Of a DNA stretch of 64,000 bases, positions 7,193 through 18,153 are shown piece after piece. A program made the translations under genes and the position numbers. The stretch's first letter is position 1. Every line of letters starts with the position of its first letter. This stretch comes from Pseudomonas denitrificans (nom. rej.) (lineage in GTDB: Bacteria > Pseudomonadota > Gammaproteobacteria > Pseudomonadales > Pseudomonadaceae), in the NCBI RefSeq assembly GCF_008807415.1, contig NZ_CP043626.1, forward strand, positions 5,370,501 through 5,434,500. The letters are read 5' to 3'. Under the pieces are notes generated by a model that was given only the letters and a program-made list of their open reading frames with translations, did not search any database and was not told the origin of the DNA.

Positions 7193-9577
7193 ATGCATTA
7201 CCGTCCTTCCCCGCTGCACCGCGCGCTGTTGCTGGCTTCCCTGCTCGGCGCCGCCGCTCCCCTGGCCCACGCGGCCGGCTCCGCCGCCGTCGAGTTGCAC
7301 ATCGCCCCGCGTAGCCTGGACAGCGCGCTGACCCAGTTCGCCGACCAGGCCGGGCTGCACCTGCTGTTCAATTCCGAGGACATCCAGGGCCTGCAGAGCG
7401 AAGGGCTGGACGGCACCTACAGCACCGAGGAGGCGCTGAACCAGCTGCTTTCCGGCAGCGGCGTGAGCTGGCGTTTCACCGACGAGCGCACCGTGCTGCT
7501 CAAGCGCGAGAAGGACGATTCCGCGGCCCTGAGCCTGGCACCGATGCAGATCAGCGTGGCGGCGCGCACGCCCACCGATATCAGCTCGATCCCCGGCACC
7601 GTCTGGGTGGTGGACCAGACCCAGCTGCGCGAGCAGCTGGACACCGGCGTGAGCCTCAAGGAAGCCGTCGGCAAGCTGGTCCCCGGTCTCGACCTGGCGC
7701 CGGAAGGCCGCACCAACTACGGCCAGAACATGCGGGGGCGCAACGTGCTGGTGATGATCGACGGCGTCAGCCAGAACAGCTCGCGTGGCCTGTCGCGGCA
7801 GTTCGACAGCATCTCGCCGTTCAACGTCGAGCGCATCGAAGTGCTCTCCGGCGCCAGCGCCATCTACGGCGGCGGCGCCACCGGCGGCATCATCAACATC
7901 ATCACCAAGAAGGGCGCGGCCGGCGATACCCGCTTCGAGACACAACTGGGCGCCAGCAGTGGCTTCAACGACAGCGACGACCTGTCGACCCGCGCCGCGC
8001 AATCCATCAGCGGTGGCAATGACAGCGTGGTCGGCCGCCTGGGCGTCTCGGCGGAGAAGAACGAAGCCTTCTACGACGGCGCCGGCAACCAGATCTTCAT
8101 CGACAACACCCAGACCGACCTGCAGTACAACCGCACCGTCGACGTGATGGGCAACCTCACCGCGCAGTTCACCGATGAGCAGAGCCTTGACCTGCTGGCG
8201 CAGTACTACGACTCGGGCAACGATGGCAGCACCGGCATCTACTTTCCCAACCTGAAGTACCAGGCGCCCTCGGACCTGGAAGATGCGCAGATCCGCAGCG
8301 GCATGGACACCGACCTCGAGCCGCGCACCCGCCGCGTGCTGCTCAATGCCAACTACCACCACAACAACCTGCTGGACCAGGACTTCTATCTGCAGGCGTA
8401 CTACCGCAAGGAAGACGATAACTTCTATCCCTTCCCCTACTACAACACCGGCAAGCCAACCGGCTCGAAGGGCGTGTACTTCGCCGCCTCGCAGCAGAAC
8501 TTCGAGGTCAGCGGCCTGAAGGGACTCTTCAGCAAGCAGTGGGATTCGCTGAAGCTCACCTACGGCGTGGACTTCGACCACGAACGCTTCAACGCCGAGC
8601 AGAAGGTCTTCGACCAGCGCCTGTCTTCCGAGAGTGGCGGCCTGGACCTGGAAACCGCCAGCAGTGCGCCGCGCTATCCCAGCTACATCGTCGACGGCCT
8701 GTCGGTATACGGCCAGCTGGACTGGAAGGCCACCGACAACCTGACCATTTCCGGCGGCGCCCGCCACCAGAAGATGGACGTGGAGGTGGACGATTTCAAA
8801 GGCGTGCCCGGCGGCAGCAACGACTACCAGGTCAACCTGTTCAACCTCGGCGCGATCTACGACTTCAAGAACGGCCATCAGGTCTGGACCAACTACAGCG
8901 AAGGCTTCGACCTGCCCGATCCGGCCAAGTACTACGGCAAGGCCGGCCTGTCGGTGGACGACAACCCGCTGGCCGGCATCAAGAGCCGCCAGGTCGAGAC
9001 CGGCTGGCGCTACAGCGACATGCAGTGGCAGACCCAGGCGGCGGTGTATTACATCTGGTCGGACAAGATCATCACCACCGACCAGGCGACCCTGACCATC
9101 GACGTGCAGGACCAGAAAAGCCGCGACTTCGGCTTCGAGGGCGCGGTCACCCGCTACTTCGAGAGTGGCTGGCAGGGCGGTTCCACGCTGCACCTGGTGC
9201 GCTCGGAGGAAGAGGATGCCGACGGTGACTGGATCAAGCGCGATGCGCGCTATGCGTCGCTGTCCAAGTCCACCGCGTTCGTCGGCTGGAGCGACGGCAC
9301 CCGCAGTGCCCGCCTGCAGGGCCAGCACGCCTTCAACCTGAAGGACGATGCGGACCACGAGATCGACGGCTACACCACCTTCGACCTGATGGGCGAGCAG
9401 AAGACCGGTTTCGGCACCTTCAGCGCCGGTATTCAGAACCTGCTGGACAAGCAGTACAGCACCGTCTGGGGCCAGCGCGCCGCGCTGTTCTATTCGCCGA
9501 CCTACGGGCCGGCCTATCTGTACGACTACCAGGGTCGCGGGCGTACCTTCACCCTGGGTTGGAGCCTGGAGTACTGA
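7193..9577 (+). CDS. TonB-dependent ferric siderophore receptor with N-terminal signalling domain
   Basis: Outer-membrane receptor/transducer of 794 aa. The signal peptide is residues 1-27 (LAHA). The secretin/TonB N-terminal (STN) signalling domain spans about 30-104. A TonB-box-like stretch lies near 115-125 and the plug domain near 130-240. The 22-strand barrel ends in an aromatic residue (WSLEY). The plug reads RNVLVMIDGVSQNSSRGLSR and VLSGASAIYGGGATGGIINI, which resembles the IutA/ChtA group of hydroxamate-citrate (aerobactin-like) receptors; this substrate call is tentative. The STN domain and the adjacent sigma/FecR pair make it a FecA-like transducer that induces its own expression. 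Confidence 0.93.
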   Translation: MHYRPSPLHRALLLASLLGAAAPLAHAAGSAAVELHIAPRSLDSALTQFADQAGLHLLFNSEDIQGLQSEGLDGTYSTEEALNQLLSGSGVSWRFTDERTVLLKREKDDSAALSLAPMQISVAARTPTDISSIPGTVWVVDQTQLREQLDTGVSLKEAVGKLVPGLDLAPEGRTNYGQNMRGRNVLVMIDGVSQNSSRGLSRQFDSISPFNVERIEVLSGASAIYGGGATGGIINIITKKGAAGDTRFETQLGASSGFNDSDDLSTRAAQSISGGNDSVVGRLGVSAEKNEAFYDGAGNQIFIDNTQTDLQYNRTVDVMGNLTAQFTDEQSLDLLAQYYDSGNDGSTGIYFPNLKYQAPSDLEDAQIRSGMDTDLEPRTRRVLLNANYHHNNLLDQDFYLQAYYRKEDDNFYPFPYYNTGKPTGSKGVYFAASQQNFEVSGLKGLFSKQWDSLKLTYGVDFDHERFNAEQKVFDQRLSSESGGLDLETASSAPRYPSYIVDGLSVYGQLDWKATDNLTISGGARHQKMDVEVDDFKGVPGGSNDYQVNLFNLGAIYDFKNGHQVWTNYSEGFDLPDPAKYYGKAGLSVDDNPLAGIKSRQVETGWRYSDMQWQTQAAVYYIWSDKIITTDQATLTIDVQDQKSRDFGFEGAVTRYFESGWQGGSTLHLVRSEEEDADGDWIKRDARYASLSKSTAFVGWSDGTRSARLQGQHAFNLKDDADHEIDGYTTFDLMGEQKTGFGTFSAGIQNLLDKQYSTVWGQRAALFYSPTYGPAYLYDYQGRGRTFTLGWSLEY

Positions 9578-9635
9578 GGGCCTGGAAATTCAGAGCCAGA
9601 AAGCTCTCTGCCCAAATCTCCCCACCTGAAAAGAC

Positions 9636-9660
9636 TCAGGCCACCTTTCCGGTGGCCTGA
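9636..9660 (-). terminator. Hairpin at the end of the ABM-family gene
   Basis: TCAGGCCACC and GGTGGCCTGA form a 10-bp stem with a 5-nt loop that includes the stop codon. On the minus strand it is followed by GTCTTTTC, a short T-rich run. It separates the receptor gene from the convergent small monooxygenase gene and may act on both strands. Confidence 0.55.
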
Positions 9661-9953
9661 TCGAGGGTTTCCACTATGCCGCCGCTGAGGCTTCGGCAGT
9701 GGCATAAAAGCACTTCGCCGAGCAGCTGCAACGAGGGCGTGGCGAAGTAGTCCAGCAGCGCTTCCTCGTCCTTCCAGCTGCCCTGTAGCAGCCACGGCTG
9801 GCCGTTCTCGCCGGCTACCAACTGGCAGCGCAGGCATCCCGGCGCGCGGCGGGCGCCGTCGACCAGGTTGTCGATCAATGCGCCCAGTTCCGCCTCGTGC
9901 CCGAGCCGGGGGTGGATCTGCAATTCGTGTTCGATGGGGGTTTGCCAGTGCAT
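9636..9953 (-). CDS. Antibiotic biosynthesis monooxygenase (ABM) family protein
   Basis: Protein of 105 aa with the ferredoxin-like ABM fold pattern. An N-terminal strand carries HPRLGHEAELGALIDNLVDGARRAPGC, then LRCQLVAGENGQPWLLQGSW and DEEALLDYFATPSLQLLGEVL. Members include small monooxygenases and haem- or quinone-acting enzymes, and the substrate cannot be inferred here. The start MHWQTPIEHEL is taken because upstream residues are low-complexity and non-homologous. It stands alone, convergent with the receptor and divergent from an AraC regulator. Confidence 0.75.
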   Translation of the reverse strand: MHWQTPIEHELQIHPRLGHEAELGALIDNLVDGARRAPGCLRCQLVAGENGQPWLLQGSWKDEEALLDYFATPSLQLLGEVLLCHCRSLSGGIVETLDQATGKVA

Positions 9954-10275
9954 GTCCTGTCCTCCGCGTTCCAAGAAGAAGCCCGAGGTGGCTCCTCGGA
10001 CGACTGACAGGAAGCTTACGGCGCGGCCAGCACCGGGCGTTATCCGGATGCTGTCACCTTCTTGCCTGATCCTGCGGGACATTCGTCGCAGTCTGAAACC
10101 GGGTGTTTCCGCGCCATTTCCGGCCCTTGCACCGCCACGGTGCGCGACCCGATGCCGGGATCGCTTGTCCATTCCTGCCGATTGCTTGCCTGATCCTCCA
10201 GCGGCTGCCTTACTGTCACACGCGCGCATGCGTCGTGGGCGTAAGCTTCGTGCGCCGCCACTGGAGGTCCTGTGC
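9954..10275. other. Divergent intergenic region between ABM and AraC genes
   Basis: This 322-bp stretch has no supported gene. It holds a hairpin CCGAGG-TGGCT-CCTCGG at 9983-9999. Read on the minus strand this is followed by TTCTTCTT, so it could be a leader hairpin for the ABM gene. The AraC ribosome site GGAGGT is at 10263-10268. The arrangement suggests that the AraC protein controls the ABM gene. Confidence 0.5.
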
Positions 10276-11217
10276 ATGTCCCAGTCCGTTCCCGCCTTTG
10301 ATCCCATCGCCGCCGGCCGCCAGGAGCTGGCCGACATCATCCAGCGCCACTGCCAGGGTGAAGGTCTCTTCGAAACCGCCATCGATTCGCTGCTGGTCGC
10401 GCGCGGCGACTGCCCCAACGAAGGCCGTATGCCGACGCTCTACCGCCCGGCCCTGTGCGTGATCGCTCAGGGCTGCAAGGAAGTGCGCCTGGGCAGCGAG
10501 GTCTATCGCTACGACGAACTCAACCTGCTGGTGGTGTCGGTGACGCTGCCGGTCTCCGGCCAGGTCATCGAGGCCTCGCCGGACAGGCCCTACCTGTCCA
10601 TCCGCCTGGACATCGACCCCGGCGAGCTGACCCGGCTGATCGCCGAGGCCGGCCTTGCCGGCACCGCGCCGCGCCCGGCCAGCCGAGGTATCTACCTGCA
10701 GCGCCTGGATTGCACCGTGCTCGATGCCTTGCTGCGCCTGATGCGTCTGCTGGACACCCCGCGCGACATCGAGATGTTGGCCCCGCTGTTCGTCCGCGAA
10801 ATCCTCTACCGCCTGCTGCGCGGCCCGCAGGGCCACCTGCTGCACGACCTGGCGATGACCGACAGCCAGACCCACCGCGTCACCCGCGCCATCGAGTGGC
10901 TCAACCGCAACTATGACAAGTCGCTGCGCATTGAGGACCTGGCTCGCGAGGTGAACCTCAGCGTGTCCACCCTGCACCACCGCTTCAAGGAAGTGACCGC
11001 GCTCAGCCCGCTGCAGTACCAGAAGCAGCTGCGCCTGCAGGAAGCGCGGCGGCTGATGCTGTCGGAAGGACTGGAGGTGGCGGTGGCCGGGCACCGTGTC
11101 GGCTATGAAAGTCCGTCGCAGTTCAGCCGCGAATACAGCCGCCTGTTCGGCGCGCCGCCGCTGCGCGATCTGGCGAGCCTGCGCGGGGCCCTGGGCAGCG
11201 AGGCGGTACCGGCCTGA
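10276..11217 (+). CDS. AraC-family transcriptional regulator
   Basis: Regulator of 313 aa. The N-terminal AraC_N domain (RPALCVIAQGCKEVRLGSEVYRY) senses an effector. The C-terminal AraC/XylS domain has two helix-turn-helices (LRIEDLAREVNLSVSTLHHR and VAVAGHRVGYESPSQFSREY). The start is fixed by GGAGGT 8 nt before the ATG; a longer open frame upstream lacks homology. It is divergent from the ABM gene, its most likely target. The effector is unknown. Confidence 0.9.
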   Translation: MSQSVPAFDPIAAGRQELADIIQRHCQGEGLFETAIDSLLVARGDCPNEGRMPTLYRPALCVIAQGCKEVRLGSEVYRYDELNLLVVSVTLPVSGQVIEASPDRPYLSIRLDIDPGELTRLIAEAGLAGTAPRPASRGIYLQRLDCTVLDALLRLMRLLDTPRDIEMLAPLFVREILYRLLRGPQGHLLHDLAMTDSQTHRVTRAIEWLNRNYDKSLRIEDLAREVNLSVSTLHHRFKEVTALSPLQYQKQLRLQEARRLMLSEGLEVAVAGHRVGYESPSQFSREYSRLFGAPPLRDLASLRGALGSEAVPA

Positions 11218-11253
11218 GTGCGTGTCCCGTTCTGCATCGGTGCGCTGGTTTTC

Positions 11254-11391
11254 CCCTCACCCCAGCCCTCTCCCTCAGGGAGAGGGGGCCGTTTGGCGTG
11301 CAGCGAGACGGCGGAGTCAGTCGGCGAGCACCGAGTTTTCAGAGCGCTCGGGACAGTCCCCTCTCCCTCTGGGAGAGGGTTAGGGTGAGGG
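11254..11391. repeat. Intergenic inverted repeat with CCCTCTCCC arms
   Basis: The left arm reads CCCTCACCCCAGCCCTCTCC and the right arm is close to its complement (ending GGGTTAGGGTGAGGG). Each arm has its own inner GGGAGAGGG pairing, and about 70 bp of unrelated sequence lies between. This is a widespread proteobacterial intergenic repeat type. It lies between convergent AraC and VOC genes and may act as a transcription barrier. Confidence 0.8.
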
Positions 11392-11417
11392 CATGCCCAG
11401 GCACCTGAAGCCAGGCA

Positions 11418-11804
11418 TCAGCGCTCGTAAAGCTCCAGCGGCAGGTCATCCGGGTCGGCGAAGAAGGTGAAGCGCTTGCCGGTCAGCTCGTCATCGCGGA
11501 TCGGCTCGCAGGCTATGCCGTGGCTCTGCAGGTGGGCCACGGCGCTTTCCAGGTCGTCCACGGCGAACGCCAGGTGGCGCAGCCCCTGCGCCTCCGGGTA
11601 GGACGGTCGCGTCGGTGCGCCGGGGAAGGAAAACAGCTCCAGCCGCGCGTCGCCCAGTTCCAGGTCCAGCTTCCAGGAGTCGCGGGCGGTGCGGTAGGTC
11701 TCGGCCACCACCTTCAGGCCCAGCACCTGGGTGTAGAAGTGCTTGGAACGGGGGTAGTCCGAGCAGATCAGGGCGACGTGATGGAGGCTTTGCAACAGGG
11801 CCAT
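11418..11804 (-). CDS. VOC-family (glyoxalase-like) protein, YaeR type
   Basis: Single-domain vicinal-oxygen-chelate protein of 128 aa. The sequence closely resembles E. coli YaeR: HHVALICSDYPRSKHFYTQV, TARDSWKLDLELGDARLELF, GLRHLAFAVDDLESAVAHL, and an ending LPLELYER. Histidine 8/9, Glu56 and the C-terminal Glu are likely metal ligands. YaeR-type proteins are assigned to the glyoxalase superfamily without a proven substrate. It is a monocistronic gene on the minus strand. Confidence 0.85.
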   Translation of the reverse strand: MALLQSLHHVALICSDYPRSKHFYTQVLGLKVVAETYRTARDSWKLDLELGDARLELFSFPGAPTRPSYPEAQGLRHLAFAVDDLESAVAHLQSHGIACEPIRDDELTGKRFTFFADPDDLPLELYER

Positions 11805-11995
11805 GGGCAGTTCTTTCCGGTGAGTCGGAGCGTTCTATCCTGACAGCCGTGCCCCGTCGGTCAATGCTGGCGCTGTGAAAAGGTTCCAGCTGACAAGCTG
11901 GAGTGATGGCAGTGCGCCTGCTAGCATCCCGCCGCCCACTCCCATAAACGGTCGACAGGATGTCCCCCGTACGGCCGCACCTGAAAGGACTCAGC

Positions 11996-13504
11996 ATGAA
12001 AAAGACCGCCCTGGCCATCGCCATTCCCGTTGCCATCGTCGGCGCCGCCGTTGCCGGCGCCTGGTACACCGGCAGCCGCGTCGAACAGGAAGTGAACCGC
12101 GGCATCACCGAAGCCAACGAACTGTTCAAGCAGGAAGCCCCCGGCCTGGGCGCTTACCTGACCCTGGTGGACATCCAGCGCGGCCTGTTCTCCAGCACCG
12201 CGCGCTACAACCTGACCTTCGCAGGCAAAGAAGGCGAGCAGCCGCAGACCCTGGTCTTCACCGACCACCTGGAACACGGCCCCTTCCCGGCCTCGCGCCT
12301 GGCGGCCGGCAAGCTGGCGCCGGTCATGGCGCAGAGTCACTTCGCCCTCGAGCAGAACGAACTCACCGCCCCGTTGTTCACCGCCGCCGGCGGCAAGGCG
12401 CCGCTGTCCGGCGACCTGACCATCCACTACGACCAGAAGCAGGAAGGCAACGTCGAAACCGCGCCCCTGGAATTCGCCAAGGACAGCGACAAGCTGCGCC
12501 TGTCGCCGATCAAGCTGGCCTTCAGCGTGTCCGGCGACAAGAAGGACGTGAGCGCCGTGGGCAACCTCGCCGAGGTCGACCTGGACTTCACCGACGAGAA
12601 CACCGGCCAGCCGGCGCGTGTGCAGCTGCGTGACCTGGGCCTGCAGGGCGACAAGAAGGAAAACGCCAATGGCTTCGCCCTGGGCCCCAGCTCCGCCACC
12701 ATCAAGAGCCTGAACATCAAGTCGCCGGGCGCGCCGGAAGTCGAACTGCGCGAAGCCGTGGTCGAGGAAGTCCTCAAGCAGGGCGGCAAGGGTCTGGACC
12801 AGAGCGTTTCCTACCGCATCGGCAAGGTCGTGGTGCAGGGTCAGGAAATCGGCGGCGTGAAGCTCGACCTGAGCCTGCGCAACCTCGACGAAGGCGTGCT
12901 CAAGACCTTCAAGGAGTCCTACAACAAGATGGCGCTGGACAGCCTGGAAAGCACCGAGCTGACCCCGCAGCAGGAAGAGGAGCTCAAGCGCCTCGGCCTG
13001 GCCCTGCTGGAAGGCTCGCCGGTGTTGTCGCTGGACGAGCTGTCGCTGCAGACCAGCCATGGCGTGGCCAAGGCTTCGCTGTCGGTCGACCTGCGCAAGC
13101 CCGACGCCGCGGCTGCCACGCCTGACGAGATGGCCCGCAGCATCCTGGCCGCGCTCAAGGCCGACCTGAAAGTGGACAAGGCGGTGATCGGCGACATCGT
13201 CGCCCTGCAGGGTTCGCTGGGTGGCGAGGCGGCCGGCAGCGTCGATCCGGTGGCGCTCAAACAGCAGTCCGATGCCATGACCGACCTGTTCAGCGGCATG
13301 GCCCTGAACTCGCAGTGGGCGGTGCTCGACGGCAACGCGCTGTCCAGCTCGCTGGCCTACGCCAACGACCAGGTGAAGTTCAACGGCAAGGACATGAGTG
13401 TGCCCGAATTCATGGCCTTCGCCATGGGCTCCGCGCAAGGCCTGGGCCTGGGCGGCGGCGCTGCTGGCGCGGAAGAAGAGCCGCAGGAAGAAGGCGTGGA
13501 ATAA
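11996..13504 (+). CDS. DUF945 (YdgA-type) protein
   Basis: Protein of 502 aa. An N-terminal signal anchor or signal peptide (residues 2-24, TALAIAIPVAIVGAAVAGAWY) is followed by SRVEQEVNRGI and a long periplasmic region of beta-rich repeats, typical of the DUF945/YdgA family in Pseudomonas. The start has a good ribosome site (GAAAGGA). The function of the family is unknown; a role in envelope or motility-linked processes has been suggested for YdgA-type proteins. It is a single gene ended by a strong terminator. Confidence 0.85.
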   Translation: MKKTALAIAIPVAIVGAAVAGAWYTGSRVEQEVNRGITEANELFKQEAPGLGAYLTLVDIQRGLFSSTARYNLTFAGKEGEQPQTLVFTDHLEHGPFPASRLAAGKLAPVMAQSHFALEQNELTAPLFTAAGGKAPLSGDLTIHYDQKQEGNVETAPLEFAKDSDKLRLSPIKLAFSVSGDKKDVSAVGNLAEVDLDFTDENTGQPARVQLRDLGLQGDKKENANGFALGPSSATIKSLNIKSPGAPEVELREAVVEEVLKQGGKGLDQSVSYRIGKVVVQGQEIGGVKLDLSLRNLDEGVLKTFKESYNKMALDSLESTELTPQQEEELKRLGLALLEGSPVLSLDELSLQTSHGVAKASLSVDLRKPDAAAATPDEMARSILAALKADLKVDKAVIGDIVALQGSLGGEAAGSVDPVALKQQSDAMTDLFSGMALNSQWAVLDGNALSSSLAYANDQVKFNGKDMSVPEFMAFAMGSAQGLGLGGGAAGAEEEPQEEGVE

Positions 13505-13526
13505 GCTTCGCCCGAAACGAAAAAAA

Positions 13527-13550
13527 GCCCGGCATTCGCCGGGCTTTTTT
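13527..13550 (+). terminator. Rho-independent terminator after the DUF945 gene
   Basis: Perfect 7-bp stem GCCCGGC-ATTC-GCCGGGC followed by TTTTTT, 22 nt after the stop codon. The A-run before the stem would also allow termination from the other side. Confidence 0.93.
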
Positions 13551-13589
13551 GTGCTCCCTGTAGGAGCGGATATTCCAGGTGACGCAGTT

Positions 13590-13672
13590 CGTAGGATGGG
13601 TGGAGCGCAGCGATACCCATGCTGTGTTCGCACGGAATCGATGGGTATCGCTGCGCTCCACGCCATCCTACG
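13590..13672. repeat. Intergenic palindrome, family A copy 2
   Basis: An 83-bp inverted repeat with the same arms as the copies at 6851 and 38417 (CGTAGGATGGGTGGAGCG and its complement). Here the arms pair almost perfectly around a loop near CTGTGTTCGCACGG. It lies between the DUF945 terminator and the end of trpA, so it also sits at the 3' end of trpBA. Confidence 0.9.
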
Positions 13673-13691
13673 TAAAGCCTGATGGCAACCC

Positions 13692-15922
<2,231 letters not shown>

Positions 15923-16819
15923 ATGAGCCGAGACCTTCCACCGCTCAACGCCCTGCGCGCCTTCGAGGCTGCCGCCCGTCTGCGCGGTATGAGCGCAGCG
16001 GCTGACGAGCTTAGCGTCACCCACGGGGCGATCAGCCGGCAGATTCGTCTGCTCGAAGACGAGCTGGGCGTGACCCTTTTCGTCAAGGAAGGTCGCGGCG
16101 TAAAACTCACCGATGCCGGTGTTCGCCTGAGCGAGGTGGCCAGCGATTCCTTCGAGCGCCTGCGCAGCGTCAGCGCCGAACTGCGCCGCCAGGCCGGCGG
16201 CGATGCGCCCTTCGTCCTCGGCTGCCCCGGCAGCCTGCTGGCGCGCTGGTTCATCCCGCGCCTGGACCGTCTGAACCGTGACCTGCCGGACCTGCGGCTG
16301 CAACTTTCCGCCAGTGACGGCGACCTCGACCCGCGTCGTGGCGGCCTCGACGCCACCCTGTGCTTCGCCACGCCGCCGTGGCCGACGGACATGCGCGTGC
16401 TCGAGCTGGCGGTGGAAAGCATCGGCCCGGTGCTCAGCCCGCGCTCCCCGCGCTTCGAGCAACTGCGCGCGGCACCCGCCGGGGCGCTGCTGGGTGAGTC
16501 GCTGCTGCACACCGTCTCGCGCCCGCAGGCCTGGCCGGAGTGGGCCGCGCGCCATGGCCTGGAGCCGACGCGGCTGAAGCTCGGCCAGGGTTTCGAGCAC
16601 CTCTACTACCTGCTCGAAGCCGCCGTGGCTGGCCTTGGCGTGGCCATCGCGCCGCAGCAACTGGTGGCCGACGACCTCGCCGCTGGCCGCCTCGCCGCAC
16701 CCTGGGGCTTCGTTGAAACCACGGCGCGGCTGGCACTGTGGGTCCCCGAGCGCCGTGCAGACCCGCGCGCCGAACGCCTGGCGCGCTGGCTGCAGACGGA
16801 GCTGAACGGCCGGGCGTAA
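15923..16819 (+). CDS. trpI: LysR-type activator of trpBA
   Basis: LysR regulator of 298 aa. The N-terminal helix-turn-helix region reads [20 protein letters not shown], and the start [20 protein letters not shown] is typical of TrpI/GcvA-type proteins. It is divergent from trpBA with a shared control region, the classic pseudomonad arrangement in which TrpI plus indoleglycerol phosphate activates trpBA. Product length equals known TrpI within a few residues. Confidence 0.94.
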   Translation: MSRDLPPLNALRAFEAAARLRGMSAAADELSVTHGAISRQIRLLEDELGVTLFVKEGRGVKLTDAGVRLSEVASDSFERLRSVSAELRRQAGGDAPFVLGCPGSLLARWFIPRLDRLNRDLPDLRLQLSASDGDLDPRRGGLDATLCFATPPWPTDMRVLELAVESIGPVLSPRSPRFEQLRAAPAGALLGESLLHTVSRPQAWPEWAARHGLEPTRLKLGQGFEHLYYLLEAAVAGLGVAIAPQQLVADDLAAGRLAAPWGFVETTARLALWVPERRADPRAERLARWLQTELNGRA

Positions 16820-16919
16820 AGTCTGAACCGCCCCGTTTGCCGTCGGTCCACCCCTCTACTACTGTCCATTGGGCGCGCTGGCATTCTGCCTGTGCGCCGC
16901 CAGACCCAGGAGAGAGGCA

Positions 16920-17135
16920 ATGTCCAATCACCACACCTACAAGAAGATCGAGCTGGTCGGCTCCTCGCGCACCAGCATCGAGGATGCGATCAACAACGCG
17001 CTGGCCGAAGCGGCCAAGAGCATCGACTTCCTGGAGTGGTTCGAGGTGGTGGACACCCGCGGACACATCGAGAACGGCGCGGTGGGGCACTACCAGGTGA
17101 CCATCAAGGTCGGTTTCCGCATCGCCAACAGCTAG
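16920..17135 (+). CDS. Dodecin
   Basis: Flavin-binding storage/buffer protein of 71 aa that forms dodecamers. The sequence shows the dodecin pattern: [20 protein letters not shown], then a conserved Trp39 ([12 protein letters not shown]) that stacks on flavin, and a final strand [12 protein letters not shown] strong AGGAGAGAGG ribosome site precedes the ATG. It is a short monocistronic gene downstream of trpI. Confidence 0.93.
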   Translation: MSNHHTYKKIELVGSSRTSIEDAINNALAEAAKSIDFLEWFEVVDTRGHIENGAVGHYQVTIKVGFRIANS

Positions 17136-17251
17136 ATCGCCCGCGGCTCGATCCTGTTTGTCGAGGGCCGTTTGTCACGCGGCTCTTCTGTCACGTGCTG
17201 CTGCCATGTTGGCGAGGCGCGTGGTCGTGCGTACCGGGGTAGCCCGGTTTT

Positions 17252-17271
17252 CCGGCCCGTTCGGGCCTTTT
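17252..17271 (+). terminator. Terminator-like hairpin downstream of the dodecin gene
   Basis: GGCCCG-TT-CGGGCC stem followed by TTTT, about 120 nt after the dodecin stop and 27 nt before the DUF1161 start. It could end the dodecin transcript or act as a leader hairpin for the next gene. Confidence 0.6.
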
Positions 17272-17297
17272 CTGTGAACGACGAGGGAGCGTTACCG

Positions 17298-17519
17298 ATG
17301 AAGAAGTTCCTGATCGCTGTGGGGGTCTTCGCCCTGGCTGGCAACGTCTTTGCCGCCGGCAAGCCGTGCGAAGAGCTGAAGTCGGAAATCGATGCGAAGC
17401 TCAAGGCCAAGGGCGTTGCTTCGTACAGCCTGGAGGTCGTCGACAAGGGCAGCGCGGGCGGCAAGCAAGTCGTCGGCACCTGCGAAGGCGGCACCAAGGA
17501 AATCGTCTACTCCAAGTAA
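17298..17519 (+). CDS. DUF1161 periplasmic protein (copy 1)
   Basis: Protein of 73 aa with a signal peptide (residues 1-19, ending VFAAG). The mature part has the DUF1161 pattern KPCEELKSEIDAKLKAKGV, SYSLEVVDKG and VVGTCEGGTKEIVYSK, with two cysteines (KPCEE and GTCEGG) likely to form a disulfide. The function of the family is unknown. A paralogue lies at 18154-18399 beyond an osmC gene. It is ended by a good terminator. Confidence 0.88.
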   Translation: MKKFLIAVGVFALAGNVFAAGKPCEELKSEIDAKLKAKGVASYSLEVVDKGSAGGKQVVGTCEGGTKEIVYSK

Positions 17520-17538
17520 ACGCCTGGATGTGAAACGA

Positions 17539-17569
17539 GGCCGGGCTCCGCGAGGGGCCCGGCCTTTTT
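17539..17569 (+). terminator. Rho-independent terminator after DUF1161 copy 1
   Basis: GGCCGGGC and GCCCGGCC form an 8-bp stem around a 10-nt loop, followed by TTTTT, 19 nt after the stop. Confidence 0.85.
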
Positions 17570-17648
17570 CATGGTCTGCAAAAAGCTGAACCCGCTGGCG
17601 CGGACGGGCCTCGAAAGTCCTGACTGCAACCCACGCGGAGGACGCGAC

Positions 17649-18071
17649 ATGAAGAAATCGGCATCGGCCCACTGGCAGGGCGGTCTGAAGGACGGCAAGG
17701 GCACGATCTCCACCGAGAGCGGTGCGCTCAAGTCCCAGCCTTATGGCTTCAATACCCGCTTCGAGGACGCGCCGGGGACCAACCCGGAAGAACTGATCGG
17801 TGCAGCTCACGCCGGCTGCTTTTCCATGGCGCTGGCGATGATGCTCGGCGAGGCCGGCCTGACGGCCGAGAGTATCGATACGAAGGCCGAGGTCAGCCTG
17901 GAAAAGCTCGCCGACGGCTTCACCATCACCGCTGTGCACCTGACGCTGAAGGCGAAGGTGCCGGGCACCGACGCGCAGACCTTCCAGGCCATCGCCGACA
18001 AGGCCAAGGCCGGCTGCCCGGTCTCGCGGGTGCTGAACGCACGCATCACCCTCGACGCCAGCCTCGAATGA
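17649..18071 (+). CDS. osmC: OsmC-type peroxidase
   Basis: Thiol peroxidase of the OsmC/Ohr superfamily, 140 aa, acting on organic hydroperoxides in the cytoplasm. The two redox cysteines are Cys57 (GAAHAGCFSMAL) and Cys123 (KAGCPVSRVL). TNPEELIGAAHAGCF is the OsmC-type helix. The start MKKSASAHWQGGLKDGKG is usual for OsmC and is preceded by a GGAGG-like site. It stands between two DUF1161 genes, both also typical stress-type small envelope genes. OsmC is usually induced by osmotic or stationary-phase stress. Confidence 0.92.
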   Translation: MKKSASAHWQGGLKDGKGTISTESGALKSQPYGFNTRFEDAPGTNPEELIGAAHAGCFSMALAMMLGEAGLTAESIDTKAEVSLEKLADGFTITAVHLTLKAKVPGTDAQTFQAIADKAKAGCPVSRVLNARITLDASLE

Positions 18072-18075
18072 GCCT

Positions 18076-18128
18076 GCGGGGCACTCTGTCCGGCGGTTGC
18101 GGTCCACCGTTAGGATAGGGTGCCCCGC
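18076..18128. repeat. Inverted repeat in the osmC-DUF1161 gap
   Basis: GCGGGGCAC and its exact complement GTGCCCCGC (9 bp) are 35 nt apart. The structure fills the gap between osmC and DUF1161 copy 2 and lacks a T-run, so it is not a standard terminator. It may be an attenuator or chance. Confidence 0.4.
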
Positions 18129-18153
18129 CGTGGGGCTATGACGAGGGACTGTG

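Noticed and set aside
7154..9358. 734-codon open frame antisense to the TonB receptor
   Set aside because: GC-rich third positions leave long stop-free antisense frames throughout this window; its translation is low-complexity and has no domain, and the plus-strand receptor is certain.
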